From NCBI GenBank assembly GCA_017990865.1, contig JAGNNB010000070.1, forward strand, positions 1 through 10,503: a DNA stretch of 10,503 nt. Reading direction: 5' to 3'. A program made the position numbers and the translations under genes. Below, one piece after another: positions 1-5,450 of the stretch. Source of the DNA: Lysobacteraceae bacterium (GTDB lineage: Bacteria > Pseudomonadota > Gammaproteobacteria > Xanthomonadales > Xanthomonadaceae). Numbering within the stretch: position 1 is the stretch's first letter; each line of letters starts with the position of its first letter. The notes below the pieces were generated by a model. That model was not told the DNA's origin and ran no database searches. It saw only the letters and a list, made by a program, of their open reading frames with translations.

Positions 1-244
1 GTCGGCTTGCCTGCGATATCGCCTCGTCGGATCGGCCGCGGTCGGCCGCGATCGAACCCCGGCGTCGCGCTTCCCGGGTATTTCACCGCGCAGACGTCGC
101 AGGGTTTGAGATGCGTTGGTTTCGTTCACAGGACGGAGGATGGGGCTCCGCCGAATGCCGGCGAGGCCGCCGGTCCGAGGGGGAGTGATCGCGCCCGTCG
201 AGGCGGGGGAATGGGCGATACGATCGATCGAGGGCCGTCAGGCG

Positions 245-273
245 TTGACCTTCGTGCGCGATACCGGCACAAT
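245..273 (+). promoter_or_regulatory. sigma70-type promoter of the tRNA-Arg gene
   Basis: A TTGACC hexamer at 245-250 is followed after exactly 17 nt by CACAAT at 268-273. These match the -35 consensus at 5 of 6 and the -10 consensus at 4 of 6 positions. A start site about 7 nt further on would lie at about 280, just ahead of the mature tRNA 5' end at 287, leaving a very short 5' leader for RNase P to remove. The position directly in front of a tRNA gene is the main support; the -10 match alone is modest. Confidence 0.65.
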
Positions 274-286
274 TTCGCTTCTCAGC

Positions 287-363
287 GCGCCCGTAGCTCA
301 GCTGGATAGAGCACCAGGCTACGAACTTGGGGGTCGGAGGTTCGAATCCTTCCGGGCGCGCCA
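287..363 (+). tRNA. tRNA-Arg (anticodon ACG)
   Basis: A full cloverleaf of 77 nt can be folded. The 7-bp acceptor stem pairs GCGCCCG (287-293) with CGGGCGC (353-359), followed by discriminator G360 and an encoded CCA (361-363). The D stem is GCTC/GAGC. The anticodon stem CCAGG (314-318) pairs with CTTGG (326-330), with one G-T wobble, around loop CTACGAA, giving anticodon ACG at 321-323. The T arm is GGAGG/CCTTC with loop TTCGAAT (341-347). ACG tRNA-Arg normally has A34 deaminated to inosine by TadA and reads CGU, CGC and CGA. The gene stands alone between its own promoter and terminator. Confidence 0.97.
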
Positions 364-370
364 TTTACCG

Positions 371-403
371 AAAGCCGATGAACGTAAGTTCGTCGGTTTT
401 TTT
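371..403 (+). terminator. intrinsic terminator of the tRNA-Arg transcript
   Basis: A 9-bp stem CCGATGAAC (375-383) and GTTCGTCGG (388-396), with one T-G wobble, closes a GTAA loop and is followed directly by seven T (397-403). The A-run at 371-373 can pair with the T-run and extend the stem. It begins 8 nt after the tRNA CCA end. This is a textbook rho-independent terminator for the plus strand. Confidence 0.9.
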
Positions 404-489
404 CATTCTCGCGACCCTTCGATGCTGAGGGAGACGATGGCTAGACGCCTGCGGCGGCCGCATCGGCGGTGGCGGCGGGGCGCACCGGT

Positions 490-529
490 CCGATTCCAGC
501 CGATTCGAGCCGATTCGTGCCGATTCCGG
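490..529. repeat. four-copy 10-bp tandem repeat
   Basis: The unit CCGATTCNNN occurs four times in exact 10-bp register at 490-499, 500-509, 510-519 and 520-529. The seven-base core is perfectly conserved and the last three bases vary (CAG, GAG, GTG, CGG). It lies in the gene-free stretch between the tRNA terminator and the mbtH-like gene. No function can be read from it. A period close to one helical turn would place the copies on the same face of the DNA. Confidence 0.75.
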
Positions 530-581
530 TAGTTTGGGGCGCGTCGATGCGGTCGGCATGTCCGCGGACCGGCCCTCAAGC

Positions 582-598
582 GCGGTCGCGAAGACCGC
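582..598 (-). terminator. possible hairpin terminator behind the mbtH-like gene
   Basis: On the minus strand a perfect 6-bp stem GCGGTC/GACCGC with loop TTCGC begins 6 nt after the stop codon of the mbtH-like gene. No T-tract follows, so it is not a classical intrinsic terminator. It may be a transcript-end stabilising hairpin or a factor-assisted terminator. The placement at the end of the gene run is the main argument. Confidence 0.35.
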
Positions 599-604
599 AG
601 TCGG

Positions 605-823
605 TCAGGGATCGCCGCCTTCCATTCGCTTGCGCAGCGAAAGCGGACGCATATCGGTCCAGACCTCTTGGATGTGGGCCAGGCACGAGGCCTTGTCGCC
701 GCTGAAACCTTCGCGCTGCCAGCCGAGCGGGAGCTCGCGATGCGCCGGCCAGATCGAGTACTGCTCTTCGTGATTCACCACGACGGCGTAGCTCGTGGTG
801 TCTTCTTGATCGTCCCAAGCCAT
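605..823 (-). CDS. MbtH-family protein
   Basis: This 72-residue protein belongs to the MbtH family, small chaperone-like partners that bind the adenylation domains of nonribosomal peptide synthetases and support their folding or activity in the cytoplasm. The family signature is present: N17 and EEQYSIWP at 19-26, PLGW at 32-35, GDK at 42-44, CL at 47-48 and [11 protein letters not shown] at 54-64. Family members are usually about 60-80 residues, so it is complete. The start at 823 gives a typical N-terminus (MAWDD) with GGAG 8 nt upstream; the reading frame stays open to 883, but the extra residues match nothing in the family. It lies 102 bp after the ABC exporter gene on the same strand and may be cotranscribed with it. 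No NRPS gene is present in the window, so its partner must be elsewhere in the genome. Confidence 0.95.
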   Translation of the reverse strand: MAWDDQEDTTSYAVVVNHEEQYSIWPAHRELPLGWQREGFSGDKASCLAHIQEVWTDMRPLSLRKRMEGGDP

Positions 824-925
824 GGTGCGCGCTCCGTTTCGTCGTGTTCGGCGCAGAGGCCGCAAACCCGCGAGCGGCGCCATACGACCCGCGTCGCCGC
901 ATGCTACGCCTTTCGCGGCCGGCGA

Positions 926-2686
926 TCAGTCGAGGAACTGCAAGCGCGCCAACTCGGCGTAGAGCCCGTTCTGCGCCAGCAATTCGTCGTGCGTGCCTTC
1001 GGCCACGATCCGGCCCTTGTCCATCACCACGATACGGTCGGCCTTGAGCACGGTGGCGAGGCGATGCGCGATCACCAGCGTGGTGCGGCCGCGCATCAGG
1101 TTCTCCAGCGCGTGCTGCACCGCTCGCTCGCTCTGCGCATCGAGCGCGGACGTGGCCTCGTCCAGCAACAGCAGCGGCGCGTCCTTCAGCAGCGCGCGGG
1201 CGATGGCGATGCGCTGTTGCTGACCGCCAGACAGACGCACCCCGCGTTCGCCGAGTTCTTCGTCGTAGCCGTTCGGCAGTTCGCTCAGGAATTCGTGCGC
1301 TTCCGCTTGCTGCGCCGCGTGTTCGACCTCGGCGTCGCTCGCTTCCAGACGTCCGTAACGGATGTTGTTGCGTGCGCTGGTCGCGAACAGCGTGGGTTGC
1401 TGCGGCACCAGGGCGATGCCTTCGCGCAGCGCGGCCGGATCGACCTTGCGCAGATCGATGCCATCCACTTCGATGCGGCCGCTTTGCGGGTCGTAGAAAC
1501 GCAGCAGCAAACCGAACACGGTACTTTTGCCCGCGCCGGAGGGGCCGACCAGGGCGACGGTCTCGCCCGGGCGGATGCGCAGGGTGAAGTCGTCGAGCGC
1601 CGGCAGATCCGGGCGCGACGGATAATGGAACGTCACATCGTCCAACAGCAGTTCGCCGCGCAGCGGTTGCGGCAGCGGCAATGCAGATTCCGGCGCCACG
1701 ATCAGCGGCCGCTCGTCCAGTAATTCGCCGATCCGGCTCATGCCGCCCGCGGCGCGCTGCAGATCGCTCCACACTTCCGCCAACGCGGCGACCGAGCCGC
1801 CGCCGATCAAGGCGTACAGCACGAACTGCGCGAGCATGCCCGGACTCATGCGTTTGGCGATGACATCGTGCGCGCCCATCCACAGCACCAGAACGATCGC
1901 GCCGAAGAACAGCATGATCGCCGCCGCGGTCGCGATCGCCTGCACGCTGATGCGTTTGCGCGCGGTGCGCACCGCGACTTGGATCGCGGCAGAAAAACGC
2001 CCGCGTTCGTACGGCTCACGCGCATGCGCCTGCACGGTGCGCACCGCGCCGAGGGTTTCGCTGGCTAACGCATTGGCGTCGGCGAGACGGTCTTGACTGT
2101 TGCGCGAGATTTTTTTCAAGGCGCGACCGGCCAACACCATCGGCGCGACCGCGAAGGGAATGCCGACGATCGCCCACAGCGCCAATCGCGGGCTGGTGAA
2201 GAACATCATCGACAGCGCGCCGACCGCGGTGATCGAACTGCGCAGCGCCACCGACATGGTGCTGCCGATCACCGAGCGCAGTAGTTCCGTGTCGGCGGTG
2301 AGTCGCGACACCAGTTCTCCGGTTCGCGTGCGTTCGTAGAAATCCGCGTCGAGGCCGATCAAATGGCCGTAGAACTGCTCGCGCAATTCCGAGACCACGC
2401 GTTCGCCAAGCAGCGAGACGAAGAAAAAGCGCAGCGCGGTGGCCAGCGCGAGCGCGAGCGCCACCGCGAACAACAGCAGAAACGCGCGATCGATATCGCC
2501 CGCGTTGCCGCTGCGGAACCCTTCGTCGATCATGGTTTTCGCGGCGGAGGGCAGGGTCAGGGTCGCGCTCGACGAGGCCGCCAATGCGGCGAGCCACGCG
2601 ATGAACAACGCCAAGTGGCGCCGCACGAACGGCCATAAGGCGCGCAGGCTGCCGAGTTTGGCTTTGGGTTTATCCGATGAGCGCAT
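926..2686 (-). CDS. ABC exporter half-transporter, MsbA-like (fused TMD and NBD)
   Basis: This 586-residue protein has the layout of ABCB/MsbA-type exporters, which dimerise in the inner membrane and use ATP to flip or export lipids, peptides or drugs. An N-terminal membrane domain spans about residues 20-310, with hydrophobic segments near 25-45, 68-92, 145-163, 168-187 and 250-272. The C-terminal ATPase has Walker A GPSGAGKST (381-389), Q-loop LVPQQPTLF (426-434), signature LSGGQQQR (485-492), Walker B LLLLDE (505-510) with catalytic E510, and H-loop H541. All catalytic elements look intact. I chose the ATG at 2686 because the protein then starts like its relatives; the 64 residues upstream in the open frame are Arg/Pro/Ser-rich and look non-coding. 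No strong ribosome binding site is visible. It lies 192 bp after yigZ and 102 bp before the mbtH-like gene. The substrate cannot be told from sequence; a link to a peptide product is only suggested by the MbtH neighbour. Confidence 0.93.
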   Translation of the reverse strand: MRSSDKPKAKLGSLRALWPFVRRHLALFIAWLAALAASSSATLTLPSAAKTMIDEGFRSGNAGDIDRAFLLLFAVALALALATALRFFFVSLLGERVVSELREQFYGHLIGLDADFYERTRTGELVSRLTADTELLRSVIGSTMSVALRSSITAVGALSMMFFTSPRLALWAIVGIPFAVAPMVLAGRALKKISRNSQDRLADANALASETLGAVRTVQAHAREPYERGRFSAAIQVAVRTARKRISVQAIATAAAIMLFFGAIVLVLWMGAHDVIAKRMSPGMLAQFVLYALIGGGSVAALAEVWSDLQRAAGGMSRIGELLDERPLIVAPESALPLPQPLRGELLLDDVTFHYPSRPDLPALDDFTLRIRPGETVALVGPSGAGKSTVFGLLLRFYDPQSGRIEVDGIDLRKVDPAALREGIALVPQQPTLFATSARNNIRYGRLEASDAEVEHAAQQAEAHEFLSELPNGYDEELGERGVRLSGGQQQRIAIARALLKDAPLLLLDEATSALDAQSERAVQHALENLMRGRTTLVIAHRLATVLKADRIVVMDKGRIVAEGTHDELLAQNGLYAELARLQFLD

Positions 2687-2878
2687 GCGGTCCGGGACAG
2701 GTGGCGGTGATGGGGCCGAACCCGCGCCGACGCGCGGACATCGTGCGCGGCGTTCGCGAAGCGGACGGCGCACGCGACGCGCTGGGGAGCGCGGTCGAGA
2801 TCGAGAGGCGGACGAAGGGCGGCGCCGATATCGCAACGAACCGAACCGACGATGCTTCGCTGAGACCTTGGGCCTCAA

Positions 2879-3469
2879 TCACTCCTGCGTCGCCGATTCG
2901 AAACGTACCCGATCACGGGTGGCGTCGCGCAGCCGGGTTTTCAAGTCGGCGACGCGATCCTCGGGTAACCGAAGCCGCAACCGGACGCCATCGGCATCGA
3001 AGTCCTCGGCGAGTTTTTCCGCCTGTGTCGCCGCCACCAAAGCATGCAGACTGCCCAAATCGGCGAAATCGCAACGCACGGCGAGGTCCGCGGTGCGGAT
3101 CAGCGGCTGTCGCTCGGCGCGGCGCAGGCATTCGGCCGCGGCGCCACCGTAAGCGCGCACCAAACCGCCGGCGCCGAGCTTGATCCCGCCGAACCAGCGG
3201 GTCACCACCACCAGCACGCGGTCGTAGCCTTGACCGTCGATGGCGGCCAGGATCGGCCGGCCGGCGGTGCCGGCGGGCTCGCCATCGTCGCTGGAGCGGT
3301 ACTGATCGCCCAGACGCCATGCCCAACAGTTATGGGTGGCGTCGGGATCGCACAGCGCGGGGAGCGCTTGCTGCGCGGCGTCGGTCGAGCTGACCGGCAC
3401 GGCTTGGGCGAGAAAACGGCTGTGCTTGACGTCGAGCAGATGCCGGGCCGGGCCGGCGAGCGTATCCAT
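2879..3469 (-). CDS. yigZ: YigZ/IMPACT (UPF0029) family protein
   Basis: This 196-residue protein matches the conserved bacterial YigZ family, related to the eukaryotic translation regulator IMPACT. Its exact cellular role is not settled; a nucleic-acid or ribosome-linked function has been proposed. The diagnostic stretches are all here: ATHNCWAW at 44-51, SDDGEPAGTAGRPIL at 60-74 and TRWFGGIKLGAGGLVRAY at 90-107. A C-terminal alpha/beta part from about 130 to 190 corresponds to DUF1949. The length is normal for the family (about 200 residues). The ATG at 3469 starts only 12 nt after the stop of the anti-sigma-like gene, so it is probably read from the same transcript, although no strong Shine-Dalgarno is visible. 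The pairing with sigma-factor genes is most likely organisational rather than functional. Confidence 0.95.
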   Translation of the reverse strand: MDTLAGPARHLLDVKHSRFLAQAVPVSSTDAAQQALPALCDPDATHNCWAWRLGDQYRSSDDGEPAGTAGRPILAAIDGQGYDRVLVVVTRWFGGIKLGAGGLVRAYGGAAAECLRRAERQPLIRTADLAVRCDFADLGSLHALVAATQAEKLAEDFDADGVRLRLRLPEDRVADLKTRLRDATRDRVRFESATQE

Positions 3470-3481
3470 CGCCCGCCGCGA

Positions 3482-4618
3482 TCAGGGCGTCGGCGGCGGC
3501 AGGGTGGCCGCGACCTTTTTCAGATCCTCGGGCAGTTCGCTGTCCGGGTAACGGCGGCGGAACTCCTGCAGGCTGTTGCGCCCGGCTTCGGTCTCGCCCT
3601 TGGCCAACAGGTTGCGGATTCGCTGCAGCCACGCTTGCCGGAACTGCGGGGAATCGGCCGAGACCGGCGGCTGGTCGTCGTAGGGTTGATCCGCGGCCGC
3701 GGACGGCACCGATGCGGGCGGAGGAGCTGCGGCGGGCGCCGCGGGGGCCGACCGTGCCGCATTGCGGGTACCGAGGGTCTGCACCCGGTCCAAGGCTTCG
3801 CCGCGGTCGGACTTGGTCGTTTCGCGCTCGTCCTTGGCGCGACCGGCGGCGAGTCCCTCGGCATTCGTGCGTTCGGGCTTGGCGGCGGTGTAGCCCACGG
3901 ACGAGGCCGCGCCACCGGTGGGGGCGGACTTCGCCGCCTGCTCGGCCGGGAACGCACTGGCATCGGCGGCCGCGGCCGCGCCGTCGTGCGCGACGGCTTC
4001 GTCCATTTCGAAGCGGCGATCGCTGTCTTCGATTTTGTCCGCCGATTTGCGCTCGTTCTGTACGACCGGCGCGGCCGCGGCCACGTCGCGACGACGAAAC
4101 TCCGCATCGGCCACGGGCGGCGGAGGCGGCGGTGGCGGGGTCCGGTTCATTTCCGGCTCCAAAATCACCGCTTCAACCGACTCTTCGGATGCGACGGCAT
4201 CGGCGCTCGCGAAGCTATCGTCCGACATCGGCATCGATTTTTCGGCGGCCGCTTCGAGCGCGGCTTCGCTGCCGCCGCCGTCGGCCAAGCGCCAACCGAT
4301 GCCCGCGGCCAGCACCAGCGAGGCGGCCAGACTCAGGCCCAGCGGCCAACGCGACATCGGTTTGCGCGGACGCATCGGCACCACGGTGGAAGCCGGCGCG
4401 TCGTTGGCGGCCTCGGGCGCGGGCGCCGCAGCCTGGAGCGTCGGCGCCGCCGCTGCGATGATGGGTTCGACCGTCATCTCGCCCTTCACCGCCGCACGCG
4501 CAGCCGCGAGGATCGCCGCGTCCAGGGCGGGCGCGGGTTCGCGATGCGCGTCCAGCCGCGACAAACGCTCGGCGAGCGCGCGTTCTTCGGGCGACAGGGG
4601 TTCGAAGGAGCGGTTCAT
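3482..4618 (-). CDS. Putative anti-sigma factor, single-pass membrane protein with disordered Ala/Pro-rich region
   Basis: The 378-residue product starts with a short charged cytoplasmic-looking segment (1-45, with SPEERALAERLSRLD at 9-23). A positively charged stretch (RPRKPMSR, 83-90) precedes a single membrane helix at about 91-111. Then follows a long low-complexity region rich in Ala, Pro, Glu and Ser with eight prolines in a row (161-168). A short C-terminal helical domain follows at about 325-370, containing WLQRIRNLLAKGETEAGRNS and FRRRYPDSELP. Its ATG overlaps the sigma gene stop in an ATGA arrangement, with GAGG 8 nt upstream inside the sigma gene. This translational coupling, the N-in topology and the partner gene suggest an anti-sigma factor that holds the sigma factor at the membrane. 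No zinc-binding HxxxCxxC motif is visible, so it is not a classical ZAS-type anti-sigma. The role is inferred from context and layout; the gene itself is secure. Confidence 0.85.
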   Translation of the reverse strand: MNRSFEPLSPEERALAERLSRLDAHREPAPALDAAILAAARAAVKGEMTVEPIIAAAAPTLQAAAPAPEAANDAPASTVVPMRPRKPMSRWPLGLSLAASLVLAAGIGWRLADGGGSEAALEAAAEKSMPMSDDSFASADAVASEESVEAVILEPEMNRTPPPPPPPPVADAEFRRRDVAAAAPVVQNERKSADKIEDSDRRFEMDEAVAHDGAAAAADASAFPAEQAAKSAPTGGAASSVGYTAAKPERTNAEGLAAGRAKDERETTKSDRGEALDRVQTLGTRNAARSAPAAPAAAPPPASVPSAAADQPYDDQPPVSADSPQFRQAWLQRIRNLLAKGETEAGRNSLQEFRRRYPDSELPEDLKKVAATLPPPTP

Positions 4619-5172
4619 GCGGTCAGCCTCACGCGAAGTTTGTCCATCGCGTATCGCAATCGCGATTTCACGGTTTCCCGGCCCACGCCGGTCACTTCGC
4701 CGATTTCCTCCAGGGTCAATTCCTGCTCCAGGCGCAGCAGCACGACGATGCGCTGCTCCTCGGGCAATTCGTCCAACGCCAATTGCAGCCGGCGTCGCTC
4801 TTCGAAGTCGCTCAACTGCCGTTCCGGCGTGTCCGGGTCGGGCACGCGCGCGGCGCGCTCGTCCGCGTCGTCCGGGGCCGGTGGGCGGTGCTGCAGCGCA
4901 CGCCAATGGTCGGCGAGGCGGTTGTGCGCGATCCGATACAGCCACGTGGAGAACGCCGCATCCGGCTTCCACTGTTCGCGCGCCGTGATCACGCGTTGCC
5001 ACACGTCTTGGAAAAATTCGTCCGCCAAGGCGCCGTTGCCGTGCAACTGGCGGGCGAGAAAACGATAGAGCTTGCCGCGATGGCGCTGGTACAAGCGTTC
5101 GAAGGCGGCGACGTCGCCCGCCGCGTAGGCGAGCATGAGACTCTCGTCGCTGACGTCGGCCGCATCGTTCAT
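4615..5172 (-). CDS. ECF-type RNA polymerase sigma factor
   Basis: This 185-residue protein is a two-domain group 4 (ECF) sigma factor that directs RNA polymerase to a small regulon. Region 2 spans about 22-91, with the helix DEFFQDVWQRV (51-61) and the typical FSTWLYRIAHNRLADHWR (74-91). Region 4 spans about 125-182, with LDELPEEQR (133-141) and the helix-turn-helix LTLEEIGEVTGVGRETVKSR (152-171). The length and domain spacing are normal. The ATG at 5172 is the only sensible start: the open frame continues upstream but offers no earlier ATG or GTG close by and no sigma-like sequence. No clear Shine-Dalgarno precedes it. The stop overlaps the start of the anti-sigma-like gene by 4 nt, indicating coupled translation. 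A 13-nt palindrome and a TATAAC box lie 32-52 nt upstream and may control it. Confidence 0.95.
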   Translation of the reverse strand: MNDAADVSDESLMLAYAAGDVAAFERLYQRHRGKLYRFLARQLHGNGALADEFFQDVWQRVITAREQWKPDAAFSTWLYRIAHNRLADHWRALQHRPPAPDDADERAARVPDPDTPERQLSDFEERRRLQLALDELPEEQRIVVLLRLEQELTLEEIGEVTGVGRETVKSRLRYAMDKLRVRLTA

Positions 5173-5203
5173 GCGCGGCAGGTTAGCAGATTGTTCAAAA
5201 ACG

Positions 5204-5224
5204 GTTATAGCGTTCGTAACGAAC
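5204..5224 (-). promoter_or_regulatory. palindrome and possible -10 box upstream of the sigma gene
   Basis: A perfect inverted repeat GTTCG-TAA-CGAAC (5212-5224) lies 40 nt upstream of the sigma gene start. Directly beside it on the minus strand is TATAAC (5209-5204), which resembles a -10 element. The sequence 17 nt upstream of TATAAC does not look like a housekeeping -35 box. The promoter could be activator-dependent, or the GAAC half-sites could act as ECF-type -35 elements in an autoregulated promoter. This is suggestive only. Confidence 0.4.
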
Positions 5225-5276
5225 CCTGCGGTGCGCGACGGCGGCGGGCGCAGCCGCCCGGCCGCCGTGAGGCGGG

Positions 5277-5360
5277 AAAAAAACCGTCGTTGCCCGCCCG
5301 GCCCGCAGGCCGGAGGCCTGACGTGCGCCGACGCGCGGGCGAGAGGAACGGACAACGACG
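5277..5360 (-). terminator. candidate large-loop terminator behind the VWA lipoprotein gene
   Basis: Read on the minus strand, CGTCGTTG (5360-5353) pairs perfectly with CAACGACG (5292-5285), and after one G comes a run of seven T (5283-5277). Inside this outer stem, CGCCCG (5341-5336) pairs with CGGGCG (5300-5295), and the apex holds a further perfect hairpin CAGGCC-TCC-GGCCTG (5320-5306). The nested structure ending in a T-tract lies about 90 nt after the VWA stop and before the sigma gene. It fits an intrinsic terminator with an unusually large apical structure, or a structured leader. The fold was read by eye; no energy was calculated. Confidence 0.45.
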
Positions 5361-5422
5361 ACGTACTCATGGAAGCGGGCTCATGCAAGCGTGCGTGCGG
5401 TAGCAAGCGCGGCTTCGGCGAT

Positions 5423-5444
5423 GCGGAAGGCGAGCGCCCTCCGC
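5423..5444 (-). other. GC-rich hairpin just after the VWA gene stop
   Basis: An inverted repeat with 5-bp outer arms GCGGA/TCCGC, one mismatch and inner GGC/GCC arms begins 6 nt after the stop codon of the VWA gene. It has no T-tract. It may protect the 3' end of the transcript or aid termination together with the larger structure further downstream. Confidence 0.35.
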
Positions 5445-5450
5445 GACGCC

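Noticed and set aside
31..50. Two tandem copies of NTCGGCCGCG near the window start
   Set aside because: Only two short GC-only copies, easily expected by chance at this base composition.
7..309. Plus-strand open frame of 100 codons upstream of and into the tRNA
   Set aside because: It runs into the tRNA, has an Arg/Gly-rich composition typical of random high-GC frames and resembles no family I know.
83..364. Minus-strand open frame of 93 codons starting MARPEGFEPPTPKF
   Set aside because: It is the antisense of the tRNA-Arg; this peptide string is a well-known false ORF produced by tRNA genes.
287..403. tRNA-Arg as an attachment site of an integrated element
   Set aside because: No integrase and no second copy of the tRNA 3' end is visible in the window, and the neighbouring genes look like ordinary chromosome.
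2687..2878. N-terminal extension of the ABC exporter to 2878
   Set aside because: The extra 64 residues are Arg/Pro/Ser-rich and unlike any exporter N-terminus; the ATG at 2686 gives the usual length.
3044..5068. Long plus-strand frame (674 codons) opposite yigZ, the anti-sigma-like and sigma genes
   Set aside because: It covers three recognisable genes on the other strand; its Gly/Arg/His-rich product is an antisense shadow caused by high GC.
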